A stretch of 64,000 nucleotides of DNA, taken from the NCBI GenBank assembly GCA_963761445.1, contig CAVXHV010000005.1, forward strand, positions 4,898,001 through 4,962,000, given 5' to 3'. Of the stretch, positions 21,356 to 31,959 are shown piece after piece. Made by a program: the position numbers and the translations under genes. Numbering within the stretch: position 1 is the stretch's first letter; the number at the start of each line of letters is the position of its first letter. The stretch is from CAVXHV01 sp963761445 (GTDB lineage Bacteria; Planctomycetota; Planctomycetia; Isosphaerales; Isosphaeraceae). The notes under the pieces are model-generated. The model did no database searches. It was not told the DNA's origin and was given only the letters and a program-made list of their open reading frames with translations.

Positions 21356-23205
21356 ATGCTCGTCCCGCAGCTTCGTGCGATCCAGGAACGAATCGGCTAC
21401 CTGACACCGGAGGAGCTCCAGGGCCTCTCCGCCCGGCTCGACGTCCCGCTGCACCGCATTCACGAGGTGGTCAGCTTCTTTCCCCACTTCCGGCTGCATC
21501 CGCCGCCGGCTGTCGAGGTCCACGTCTGCCGCGACATCGCTTGCCACCTCCGCGGCGCACCGGCTTGCCTCACGGCACTCGAGGCAGTTGCGCGTGAGTT
21601 CGGCGACGAGACCCGTGTCAAGGTCGAGAGCGTGTCGTGCCTGGGCCGCTGCGACGGCGCACCCGCCGTCATGATCGAGCTGCACCGGCCGGGGAAGTCT
21701 GAAGAGACCCGCCTGCTGACGCACCCGACCGTCACCGACTTTGCGGCCCGACTACGCACGATTGTCACCGCGCACCTGGAGGGCCAGAGCGTGCCGCCCG
21801 ATGCCGTTGATCGCTCGCCGCGGCCCTGGCGGATCGATCCCTACGGGCGGGCAGCAGATCCCACCGCAAGCTCGCGGCTCTACCAGGCCGCTCGCGACTT
21901 TGCCGGGAAGCTCAAGTCCGCCGGCAGCGAAATTGATCGCGTGCCTCTGCGCAAAGCCTTCCTCGCCGAGCTCGAAGCCGCCAACCTGCGCGGCATGGGG
22001 GCGCTGGCACTCCGGCCGTACAGAAATGGCGAGACGTGCTCGAAGCCCGCGGTGACGAGAAATTTATCGTCTGCAACGCCGACGAGAGTGAGCCGGCCAC
22101 GTTCAAGGACCGCGAGCTCCTCTTGCGCACGCCCGACCTGATCATCGAGGGGATGCTTCTGGCGGCCCTGCTGGTGAGAGCGAAACACGGATATATCTAC
22201 ATCCGTCACGAGTATCACGACCAGATCCACGCCGTGAACGAGGCGCTCGAGGCAGCGCGCGATGACGGTGTACTGGGGCCGAACATGCTCGGCACCGGAA
22301 TGCCGTTCGACATGGAGGTGTTCGTGAGCCCCGGCGGCTACGTCTGCGGAGAGCAGGGGGCCTTGATCGAGGCCATCGAGGAGCACAGGGCCGAGCCGCG
22401 CAACCGCCCGCCCCAGCTCGAGACCAACGGCCTCTTCGACAAACCCACGCTCCTCTCGAACGTCGAAACGTTTGCCTGGGTTCCAGCGATTTTGTTGGGG
22501 GGCGGCAAGTGGTACGCAGATTCAGGCCGCAAGGGAGGCCCGTGGTACACCGCCAAAGGAAAAGCCGGCGCCGGGGGGCTGCGGTTTTTCTCGATCTGCG
22601 GCGACGTACGCCTGCCCGGCGTCTTCGAAGTCGAGATCGGCTCGACCCTGGGCGAGCTGATCGATCTGGCCGGAGGCGTGCGCGACGGCCTGCCGCTCAA
22701 GGCGGTGGCGCCCTCGGGCCCTTCCGGCGGTTTTATCCCCGCCCTTCTCACGAAGGCCGACGTCGGGCCCAGGTCCGAGCGGAACTTTCCAGCCGGCTGC
22801 GACACCCTCGATATCCGCGACCTACCGCTCGACATCGACGAGTTCCGCGGCCTGAATCTCATGCTCGGCGCCGGCTTGACCGTGTATGCTCAGGTGCCAG
22901 GAATCAACATGTTCGACCATGCCCTGAACGCATCGCGGTTTTTCCGGAACGAGTCGTGCGGCAAGTGCGTGCCCTGCCGCGTCGGATCGCAAAAGCTCGT
23001 CCTGCTCGGCGAGCGCATCGCGCGGGGGCAGGCAAAAGCAGACGACCTCGCCGGCGATAAAGCGCTGGTCAATGAGCTTCTGGAAATCCTCGAGCTGACG
23101 TCCATCTGCGGGCTGGGCATGTCGGCGGCCAAGCCGCTGGCCACGGCACTCCAGTCCTTTTCCAGTGACATCGGGCTCTTCGGGCCCACGGAGCGATCCT
23201 CATGA
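21356..23205 (+). CDS. Fused NuoE-NuoF diaphorase (NADH:acceptor oxidoreductase), one frameshift
   Basis: Residues 1-130 form the thioredoxin-like NuoE/HoxE domain with [2Fe-2S] cysteines C58, C63, C95 and C99. After a linker, the NuoF/HoxF domain begins near residue 200. The frame is lost at a run of five G near 22000, where adding one G gives GMGGAGTPAVQKW, the NADH/FMN loop. NADESEPATFKDRELLL, GGYVCGEQGALIEAIE and the [4Fe-4S] motif ESCGKCVPCRVG with a distal Cys in TSICGLG follow. NuoE and NuoF are separate in most complex I operons; fusion is known in some hydrogenase and formate dehydrogenase diaphorases. It should oxidise or reduce NAD(P)(H) and pass electrons to the next gene, whose start overlaps its stop. 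Confidence 0.9.
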
Positions 23206-25687
23206 GCACCGGATCGGTTGACCAGAATCCAGGCCGCAATCAAGACGACCGGCCGATTTTCCCGGGCTGGGAGGAAGAGGATCTCTTCGCCCGCGACTTC
23301 GAGGGCCGGCTGATCCGGGTCGACAAGGCCACGGCGGCCGACCTCGAGCAGACGATCAAGATCACGGTCGACGGCCAGGAAATCGAGGTCAAGAAGGCTG
23401 TGCCCTCGACCGACGAGCAGGGGAACATCCGCCGCGACGAACATGGCCGCGTCATCCCGCGGTCGACGACCATTTATGACGCAGCCAGCGAGCTCTATCG
23501 CGACAAGCTCCACGCAGCCAATCCGATCCCCACGCTTTGCCATCGCGATTACATGGATCCCGTCGGCGTCTGCCGCGTCTGCGTGGTGCAGGTCTCGAAG
23601 TATTCGAAGCGAACGAATCGCGTGGAGCCCGGCCGCAAGCTCATCCCGGCCTGCCAGCATCGAGTCGAGCCGACGATGATCATCGACACGGTCGCCTCGC
23701 CGGACCCCAAGGCCAAGGCACGCCTGCACGCGGCGGTCAAGGTGCTCTCCGAGCTCTTGATGACCGACCATCCCTCGCCATGCGTCAAGGAGCGGGAAAG
23801 CCCCGGCGAATGCGAGCTCGAGGCGCTCGCCAAACGCTTTGGATCAACCGAGCCGCGACTCGAGCGCCGCCAGCTCGAGCTGCCGCGCGACGATTCATCG
23901 CTCGTCATCGCCGTCGATCACAACGCCTGCATCCTCTGCGATCGCTGCGTGCGAGGCTGCGACGTCATCAAGGAAAACCACGTCATCGGTCGCATGGCCA
24001 AGGGCTACAAAGCGCGGATCGCCTTTGACCTCGATTCGCCGATGGGCAAATCGAGCTGCGTCGCCTGCGGCGAGTGCGCCGACGACTGCCCGACCGGGGC
24101 GCTCACGCACAAGCGCGTGATCGAAACAAAGTTTTCCGAGGGCAGCGACGTTACGATCGCGGACTTGCTCGGGCACGAAATCCCGGAGATTCGCCAAGCG
24201 TTCCAGGGAATCTCACAGGCGTTTCTGCGATCGAACATTCACGCGGTCAAACGCCGGGTCTATCGCAAGGGAGAGGTGATCTGCCGCGAGGGAGAGAACG
24301 GCGCCACGGCGTTCTTCATCGAGAAAGGCTCGGTCGACATTTTCCTCCGCACGCCTGTTGAGCATGTCGAGAATCAGCCCCGCGCCGGCTTCTGGGGCGC
24401 CATCGGCCGGTTCACCAGCAAGATGACCACGCGCCCCAGCGACCACGTGCGCGAGTTCATCCCCGTCGATGCCCCGGTCGCCTTGCCCTACGGCCGGCCG
24501 CAGGCCACGATGACCGCCGGCGATATCTTCGGCGAGATGACCTGCATGAGCCTTTACCCCCGGTCCGCGACCGTCACCGCGGGAGAGGATTGCACCGTCC
24601 TCGAGATGCTGCGCAACGTCCTTTACATCATGCAGCGCAGTCCTTCATTCCGCCGCGTGCTCGAGGCGAAATATCGTGCGCGCACGATCGACGGCCACTT
24701 GCGCAGCGTTCCCCTCTTCGCGCCGCTGCGCGGCGACGAGGAGCGATTCCGGCGCGTCGTGGATAATCTCCGACCGCGGGTCTCGCTCTTGCGGTTCGAG
24801 CCGGGCCAGGTGATCTTTCGCCAGGGCGACCGGGCGACTGATGGACTCTATCTGATCAGGACAGGCTTCGTGAAAGTCTCCGAATCTCGCGCCGGCGGAG
24901 AGCGGGTCTTGAACTATGTGGGCCCAGGCGGATACATCGGTGAGATCGGGCTGCTCTCCGAGCTCCCCGAGCTGCGCGACCTGGCCCCCGCCGGCGTTCG
25001 AACCGCCACGTGCGCGGCGCTCGACCACGTCGATTCCGTGCGGATCACGCCCGACGACTTCCGCGCCATTCTGGACGAAGCACCCGCGCTCCGCTCGGCG
25101 GTGATTGCCGAAGCGCGAAGCGCCTCGAGGACAATCAGCGCAACGTCTGGGAAGCCCACGCACAGCCGCTCGAGTCGTTCCTCGACCAGGGCCTCATGAA
25201 CGCCCAGAACCTGCTCGTCCTCGATTTGGTGAAATGCACCCGCTGCGACGAGTGCACAAAGGCCTGCGCCGACACGCATCAAGGCGTGACCCGGCTCATC
25301 CGCGAGGGTCTGCGGTTCGACAAGTTCCTTGTGGCAAGCTCCTGCCGTTCGTGCCTCGACCCCTATTGCATGGTCGGCTGCCCCGTGGGCTCGATCCGCC
25401 GCCACCAATCGAGTGAGATCATCATCGAGAACTGGTGCATCGGCTGCGGACTCTGCGCCGAGAACTGCCCCTATGGCAATATCAACATGGTCGAGCAGTT
25501 CGACAAGAAGGCCCAGGCCGAAGTGCGCAAGGCGACCACCTGCGACGTGTGCACGAGCCTGGGCCCCGGTCACGAGCCAAGCTGCGTCTACGCCTGCCCC
25601 CACGACGCCGCCCACCGCATGAAGGGAAGCGAGCTGCTGGAACTCGTGCGGGGCAGCATGAGCGACACTCGAGACGTGATCGTTTGA
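23202..25687 (+). CDS. NuoG-like Fe-S protein with two cyclic-nucleotide-binding domains and ferredoxin tail, one frameshift
   Basis: ATG 23202 overlaps the NuoE-NuoF stop. In order: a [2Fe-2S] domain (Cys113, 124, 127, 151); a degraded NuoG His/Cys region (HPSPCVKERESPGEC); two [4Fe-4S] motifs (CILCDRCVRGC and CVACGECADDC); and two cNMP-binding domains. The first cNMP domain has FGEMTCMSLYPRSATV with the phosphate-binding Arg, the second YIGEIGLLSE with RTATCA. The frame breaks near 25120, and the tail continues with four cysteine clusters of DmsB/NrfC type (CTRCDECTKAC, CRSCLDPYCMVGC, CIGCGLCAENC and CDVCTS...CVYAC). Corrected length is about 828 aa. No molybdopterin or hydrogenase subunit follows. 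It looks like an electron wire whose activity may respond to cAMP or cGMP; this is inference. Confidence 0.88.
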
Positions 25688-25696
25688 TCCAAACGA
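25680..25696. terminator. Hairpin between convergent genes
   Basis: A perfect 7-bp stem (tcgtttg / caaacga) with an atc loop overlaps the stop codon of the Fe-S gene and lies 15 bases from the NadD-NadK stop. The short gap between convergent genes fits a shared terminator, but there is no T-run, so factor-independent termination is doubtful. Confidence 0.4.
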
Positions 25697-25711
25697 CAGC
25701 TCTCGGGCGCA

Positions 25712-27076
25712 TCACGGAAACTGAAGCTTCGCCAATTTGAGCGACGGGTCATTGTCGGGCAGAAACGCAAGTTCGACGGCGGCCGTGTTGCTCACACGCG
25801 CGCGAAGCGCTTGCACGACGCCCTGGGGAATTCCGTCGATGAACGCGTTCAGCGGTCGCTTGATCGGGTCATGTGTTCTGACTTCAATCCGGGAATCAGC
25901 CGGCAGGATCACGGGCCGCCACTGGGGCGGGTGGAGCACGTTCGAGCCGACCAGGAGCAGGGCGGCTGTGTAGAGTGGCAGGGGTGTCGCGCCCATTGCG
26001 CGGGCATACGAAGTTGAGCCGGCCGCCGTGGCAATGAGCACACCGTCGGCGACGAGTTTCTCGATTCGCTCCTGGTCGTTGACCAGCAGCTTGAGCCACG
26101 CCGTCTGGCCGGTCGCCCGCTCGACCCAGGCATCGTTGAACGCCAGCGCAGCGCTTTGCCCGCCTTCGAGCGGCTCGAGCTCGACCCGCAGCAGGGGCAG
26201 ATGGTAGAGCACGAGTTCTTGCTCGCCCGGATCGGCCTCGGGCGAGTCGTTGAGCAAGAAACCGAGGTGGCCGGTGTTGATTCCGACGAACGGCAGGCGC
26301 AGCCGCCAGTATTGACGAATGGCCCGCAGCATGGTGCCGTCGCCGCCGACGACCACGATCAGCTCGGGATCTGTGTCGCTGTGAACCGCGAGTCGATCGG
26401 TCACCGCATGTGACGCCGCGTTGCGCTCGTCGGCGACGACGAGATAACGCTGGCTACCCGGCCAGAATCTCGTTTGTCGTGGTGAGGCGACGCCCTGGTA
26501 GAGCCGATGCCGGCGAATGTAGGCGTCAACCTCTTTGACCACAAGCTCGGCAATCGGCTGGCGATGGAAGACCCGATTGCGGATGACCAGGCTCGCCCCG
26601 TCGCGGTCGATTTCAAAGACGCGATGGTGAGGCGGCAGCTCCGCCTCGTCGAGTGGATCTCCTGAACGGTTCAAGATTGCGAAATTGGCCTCCTGCCACA
26701 GTTCGCGCCCGCGCATCCAGTCACGTTGAATTGTTGACTCGGTGTTCCGATCGCGGCGAACGAATTCGTCGGCGACGACATGCCAGAGCGTTCCTTCCGG
26801 TCTGAATCTTCGATCGAGGTCATAAGTCCGCGTGAACGTGCTGGACTCGAGGTCGAACAGCTCGACGCGGGCCTTGGGAATGGCGCGAAAGTTGAGGTCG
26901 ACCATGGCCGCCCGGTGGATCGGCTCGACGTCATTCGTGACCGGCTTATCGGGCCGCGGCCCGCAGGGCACGATCACAACTTCATCGAAGTGCCCGCAGA
27001 GCATTTCGACCGTCGCGCGATGATGAAGCCCCGGCGGGTTGAAGCTGCCCCCATAGATGGCAATCTGTCGGCTCAC
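25712..27076 (-). CDS. Bifunctional nicotinate-nucleotide adenylyltransferase / NAD kinase
   Basis: The N-terminal half is a nucleotidyltransferase: IAIYGGSFNPPGLHHR (6-20), where the usual HxGH is changed to GLHH, then a conserved end IRNRVFHRQPIAELV and VDAYIRRHRLYQG (185-195). The C-terminal half is NAD kinase: VVVGGDGTMLRA (241-252), INTGHLGFLL (266-275), and ATAAGSTSYARAMGA. NadD makes deamido-NAD from NaMN and ATP; NadK makes NADP. At 454 aa both domains are nearly full length. The fusion would couple NAD synthesis to NADP production. It converges on the diaphorase genes, so the region as a whole deals with NAD(P)(H). The altered HxGH motif raises the question whether the first domain is active, though the retained last His and C-terminal motif favour activity. 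Confidence 0.88.
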   Translation of the reverse strand: MSRQIAIYGGSFNPPGLHHRATVEMLCGHFDEVVIVPCGPRPDKPVTNDVEPIHRAAMVDLNFRAIPKARVELFDLESSTFTRTYDLDRRFRPEGTLWHVVADEFVRRDRNTESTIQRDWMRGRELWQEANFAILNRSGDPLDEAELPPHHRVFEIDRDGASLVIRNRVFHRQPIAELVVKEVDAYIRRHRLYQGVASPRQTRFWPGSQRYLVVADERNAASHAVTDRLAVHSDTDPELIVVVGGDGTMLRAIRQYWRLRLPFVGINTGHLGFLLNDSPEADPGEQELVLYHLPLLRVELEPLEGGQSAALAFNDAWVERATGQTAWLKLLVNDQERIEKLVADGVLIATAAGSTSYARAMGATPLPLYTAALLLVGSNVLHPPQWRPVILPADSRIEVRTHDPIKRPLNAFIDGIPQGVVQALRARVSNTAAVELAFLPDNDPSLKLAKLQFP

Positions 27077-27471
27077 GAAAAATCAAATCCCCGGGAATAT
27101 CGGAGCGAAGGCTTATGCTGTACAGGATCACGGTCTCGCTCCAATCTATCGGGCGCGGTGCGGGCGTCGAGGAGCCATTGCGGGCGGCGGCGCCGGAGCG
27201 CGGCCGAGCCGCAATGTCAAAGATCGGGGGACCGAGCCCCCTCCAACAATTGGGACTGCCGCACGCCCCGGCGGAAACGACAGTTTCCCGTACGGTCCGC
27301 CATTGCGGACCATTCCGTTGCCCGTAGGGTCCGCCATTGCGGACCAGCCCATCGTATGAACGAAGCTTGACCGGATGACTGCGATCGAACTACCAATGGC
27401 GATCGCAGATCCCGCTCGAGACGCGCAAGCGTGGCGGCCGGCCGCGCATTCGCGGCAACGATGGCTCTCAG
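27077..27471. other. 395-base intergenic region rich in hairpins
   Basis: No gene is supported here; short frames are non-conserved and GC-repeat driven. It must hold the promoter for the NadD-NadK gene near 27076. Visible structures are a 5-bp G/C stem at 27226-27241, a ccaa/ttgg stem at 27243-27253, and two REP-like palindromes at 27294-27311 and 27328-27345. The last bases lead into the 3' end of kinase 1. Confidence 0.6.
27285..27351. repeat. Two REP-like palindromic repeats in tandem
   Basis: The palindrome ggtccgc-catt-gcggacc (7-bp perfect stem, 4-base loop) occurs twice, 34 bases apart. Both copies are preceded by cccgta plus one differing base (c or g) and followed by similar bases, so the unit is about 33 bases. 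This resembles REP/BIME elements. I did not find another copy in the window by eye. Confidence 0.6.
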
Positions 27472-30400
27472 CTACTTCGAGCCCTGGCCATACCACAGCG
27501 GCAACGGCCCGCCCAGATCGAGAACGGTCTTCCACTCCTGCGTCCATTCCTTCACCTTGAGCCGGCGGTGAATGCCGCGCTCATCAACGATCCAGGAAGT
27601 GCGCGCGCGAATCCACGCCGCGACCCGGCGCGGTTCATCCGGAAGCGGCGCGGGCACCCGCCACTCATCGACGATTCCCAGTCGTGCGCCGCATAGTAGC
27701 GATCGCCCCGCGGAGAGAACGCCACGGCGCGCACCGCTGAGTCGTGAACGATCTTCTCCGCGGCAGGCTTTGCCGTGTACGTATCCCACAGACGTGTCGT
27801 CAGGTCATCACTGCCGGTCAGGATCAAGTGTCCATCCGGGCTGATCGCCAAGCAAACCACGTCGCGATCGTGACCCGTGATCTCCTGAAGCAGCGCCTGA
27901 TCGGCGATGTCCCAGACCCTCGCCGTGTTGTCGGCGCTTCCCGAGACCAGGAAACGCCCCGTCGTGTCGGTCGCCAGCGCCAGCACCGGGTCGTTATGAG
28001 TCATCGGCTTGCCGACTGGCTTCCCGGTGGTCCGGTCCCAGATGTGGATCGTTCGGTCGATTCCGCCGGTGACGATCAGCTTGTCTCCCGGGACGACCGC
28101 AACAGCGCGCACGGCGGCGGCATATTGGAGCAAGCCCTCACGAGCTTTTCCTGTGGTCAAGTCGAAGAGTTGCGCCGATCGCTTCAAACCACCCACGAGG
28201 GCCAACGGCTCATCGGAGAATACACACAGCGATGTCACGGCATCGTGGCACGGAATCGGATCAGCGACGCTCTCCAGCGTGTCACTCTTCCACGCTCGGA
28301 CCGTGCCGTCCTCACTTCCGGTCACGATCGTCCCGCCGTCAGCGGTGAAGCTGACGGCCGTCACAGCACCGTTGTGTTTCAGATCGGGGCTGGCCGGAAG
28401 ACCCGACGCGATATCCCAGACGCGGGCCAATCCATCACGGCAGGCGGCAACCAGGCGGTTGCCGTCGGGCGAAATGGCGATCGCCAGCACGGCGCTGGCG
28501 TGTTTGAAGATTCGTCCCGGGGTCGACCTGGGCTTGTTGTCATGGAAGACGCGCGCCACGCAGTCGCGGCTCCCCGTCATGAAGTCCTTTCCGGTGTTGC
28601 CAAGCGCAACCGCGCGGATCGATCTCAGGTGTTCGTAGGTCTCGCCGATCCGAATGCCCCGATGCACGTCCCAGAATTGTGCCGTGTTGTCGCGGCTGCC
28701 CACGAGGAGTTGCTTCCCGTCGGGCGTGAAGACGGCTGCCAGGATGCCTTCGCTGTGGCGGATCTCGTTGTTCGTGGGCCGCCGGTTCTTGACATCATAA
28801 AAACGCCCCAGGCCGCTCCAGGTGCCGGCGAAAAGCGTCTGGCCGTCCGGGCTGTAGGCAACCGTCCAGACGGCGTCATCCAGTTGAATCGGCTCACCCG
28901 AAAGCTGGCAGGATGAGGTGTTCCAGAAGCGCAGAAGAGTGTCTTCGCTGCCGCTGGCCAGCTCGCGGTCGTCGGGGCTGAACGCCACGCTGAAAACGGA
29001 CTTCTGGTGGACGAGCGGCGTCCCCTTGATCGAGCCGGAGGCAACGTCCCAGATCCGGACGCGGCCGTCTGCGCATCCCGTCGCGATCAGCCTGCCATCG
29101 TGGCTGTAGGCAAGTGACCGCACCGCCTTCGGGTGCGGCAGCGGCGCGCCTCGTGCTTCTTGCGTACCCGTCTGCCAGACCTGCAGGTTGCCCTTATCGT
29201 CACCGGTGGCGAGCGACTTGCCGTCGGGGCTGAAGGCGGCCGCCCAGACCGGGCATCCGGCCACCATCGCTTCACCGGCGGGCATTCCGGTCCGGGCATC
29301 CCACAGTCGAGTGTTCCCGTCGCGACTCGCGGTCATTACCAGGTCGCCCGAAGAGTGAAATCCCACGGCCTCGATCGCGTCGTCGTGAATCACCCTGACC
29401 GCCAGGGTCGGTTCCCAGCCGGCCAGAAGGAGCCGGCTGCTGCGCCTGAGCGGGTCGTCGACCGGCAAGGCTTCATACGCTGCCAGAATCGACGAGAGCC
29501 CCAGCCCGGGCTGATTGTGCAAGCAATCGGCGATTCCCGAATGGACGTGGTTCTCGGCGAGTCGGTGCGTCAGCTCGCGCTGCTGATCGACCAACCGTCG
29601 ATTCGATTCCTTCTCCCGAAGGAGATACGCCTCGACCTGGGCCCGCGCCTCAGCCTCGCTTTTAAGCGCTTTCACAGCTTGATCGCGGGCGCTGCTGACT
29701 TGAACAAAAGAAATCACGGCTCCCGCGAGCAGCAGCATGGCGGCGCACGCCGCTAGCGCGATCGTCACCTTGTGCCTTCGAACAGATTTCGAGAGCAAAT
29801 ACCGCAGCGTGGGCGGCTGGGCGTGAACCGGCTCGTCGCGCAGCAGCCGGCCCAGATCATCTGCCAGCTCGGCGGCGGTGTCATACCGCTGCGATGGCTC
29901 CTTGGCGAGACATTTGGACACGATGACTTCGAGGTCGCGAGGCACGTGAGGGTTAAACTTTCGCGGGCTGCCCGGCTCGGCCGACTGGATCTTGAGCATG
30001 AGCTCGGGAGTGGGGGTTTGATCGGTGGCGCCGAAGAGGGGGCGAAGCGCGAGCAATTCCCAGAGCGTGGCACCCAGGCTGTAGACGTCGCTGCGGCGGT
30101 CGACTTTTCCTGCGGCGAGGACTTGTTCGGGGCTGGCGTAGCGGAGCGTGCCCACGAACTGCCGGGTGCGAGTGAGTCGTCCGTCGGTTTCATCGGCGAG
30201 CTGGGCGAGTCCGAGATCCATGAGGATGGGCGCTCGAGATTCCTCGGAGATCATGATGTTGCCGGGCTTGATGTCGCGGTGGACCACGCCCGCTTCGTGG
30301 AGGGCGTGGGCCGCCTCGGCCACCTGCCGGATGACGTCGACCATCTCGCTCACGTGGCCGGCACCGATTCTTCGAGCTTGGCTCGTTTGCACCTCGTCCG

Positions 30401-31905
30401 CGGCTGTTTCTCCCGGCGCGACCGTCTCGCCCGGTGGTCTGGCCCGGCGCCGGGCAAGATGCTCGGCGCTCCCAAGCGAAATCTCCTTGGACCGTGCCGC
30501 GGCGCAGGCCGAGGAGATCGCCCCGCGCCAGGCGGTGTTGTCGACTTCAGACGCATTCCGCCCTGCGAGCTGATCGCACACCTGCGCGAGCTCCGTGCCC
30601 TCCACGAGCTCCATCACGAAGAACCAATGGTCGGCTTCGGACCCCGAGGTGAAAACCTTGACGATGCCGGGATGCTCGACCCGCCCCAGAGCGTGGATCT
30701 CGCGGCTGAACCGTGCTTCGGCCTTGGGATCGCCGCTTCTGAGCATGCACTTGAGCGCGACCTGGCGTCCCAGCGAGGGTTGCCAGGCACGGTAGACGAC
30801 CCCCATGCCCCCGGAGCCCAGCCGGGAGAGCAGCTCGTACTCGCCGATCATCTGACACGCCGGCTCGGGGGCCTTCGGCGGCTCTGGTACGGTGCACTCA
30901 TCCACCTGCGAGCGAGCGGCCCAGGCCTCGACGTCGGGCGTGCCGACCTTGATTCGCAGGACCCGCGCCAGCAATTCGCGGTGGTCGGTACCCACGTCCT
31001 GCTTCAACTGCTGGCCGTCTTGATAGCAGAGAAATTCCGCGTCCCGCTCGCTGCGCCGGGCGTTCAGAAAAAAAACTTGCTCGGAATCAAGCTGAAAACG
31101 GACGAGCGGGTCGAGGGACAGAAGTCTGGGAAATGGCGTAGCGGATTGGCGAGTGCCTCGCTCGAGATAGACTCGATCCGGCAGTGGCAAGGGCGCACGA
31201 GATCCCTCCGGCAGCTCGAGCGACTCGATCCGCCGCGCCGACTCGCCGGAAAGCTCATAGCGATCGACCAGCCAGTCACCTGAATTCTGGCGGCGAACCT
31301 CACCAATGTAGATGAGTCTTCGGCCGGCCAGAACGTCAACCTTTTCGAGGATCTGAGTCACGCCGCGAAGCAGGCTGCGGGCCATTCGGTCATAAAAGCT
31401 GGCCGGACTGAGCCCGGAGGCCCCATGGCCGATTTCCTGATTTCGATAGGCGACCAGCCGGTCGACGAGCTCGGTCAATCGCACGGTCGCGCGGGCCGGC
31501 GCCTTGACACCGGTCTCGTGCTCGATGAGGGCGACGTGCAGCCCGGCAGCACGCGGCATGTCGTCGCGGGTGCGCCCCAGCAGCAGGTCGCGAATCTGCA
31601 TGAAGCCCGGGTCGCCCCCTTCGGCGAGAACGATGGTCAACCTGCGGACAAGTTCCCACCATTGGCCGATCGTAGGGCGGGCCAGGTTCTGAAGGAGACT
31701 CACGAGCTCCTGATCATTCTGACCCAGCTCGATGTATTCCACCACGGCCACGGAGCCGAGCAGCTTCAGGCTGGCTTCCCAGAGGAAGTACGCATCCTGG
31801 TGGCGATCGAGCGCCGTCTTGGAATTGCGTGCTCTGCGCGAGCTTGGCCAGCGGCAAGGGGAGTTTCTGAACGAGATCGTCGTCTATCGGCAAGGTCTCG
31901 GTCAT
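27472..31905 (-). CDS. Kinase 1: HEPN-like region - Ser/Thr kinase - WD40 double propeller, two frameshifts
   Basis: ATG 31905 opens TETLPIDDDLVQKLPLPLAKL, matching kinases 2 and 3. The frame changes near 31825 into the long frame (DRHQDAYFLWEASLKLLGSV onward). The N-terminal about 300 residues include RPTIGQWWELVRRL and YRNQEIGHG. The kinase has GSGGMGVVYRAW, VALKCML, HRDIKPGN, DLG for DFG, and a long insert of about 95 residues before the HRD loop. After the helix VTIALAACAAMLLLAGAVI come about 14 WD40 repeats (DGNTRLWD, DGRVRIWD, DRTIHIWD and others), enough for two seven-blade propellers. The end lies in another frame from about 27690 (GIVDEWRVPAPLPDEP to 27472). Likely a transmembrane sensor kinase. 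Confidence 0.87.
29927..30332 (-). repeat. 406-bp kinase-core segment nearly identical to 34545-34950
   Basis: This part of kinase 1 (HRD loop to subdomain IX region) matches kinase 2 with only two mismatches, an A/G near 30236 and a C/T at 30324, at a constant offset of 4618 bases. Flanking kinase sequence is clearly diverged, which fits recent gene conversion. Confidence 0.85.
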
Positions 31906-31959
31906 GAGTCGAATCTTTCTGATGGAACGAACGAGCGCGCGCTCGTTGCGAGAGCAGCC

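Noticed and set aside
21356..25687. Part of a complex I (nuo) operon
   Set aside because: No other nuo subunits are adjacent, NuoE and NuoF are fused, and the third protein has cNMP domains not found in NuoG.
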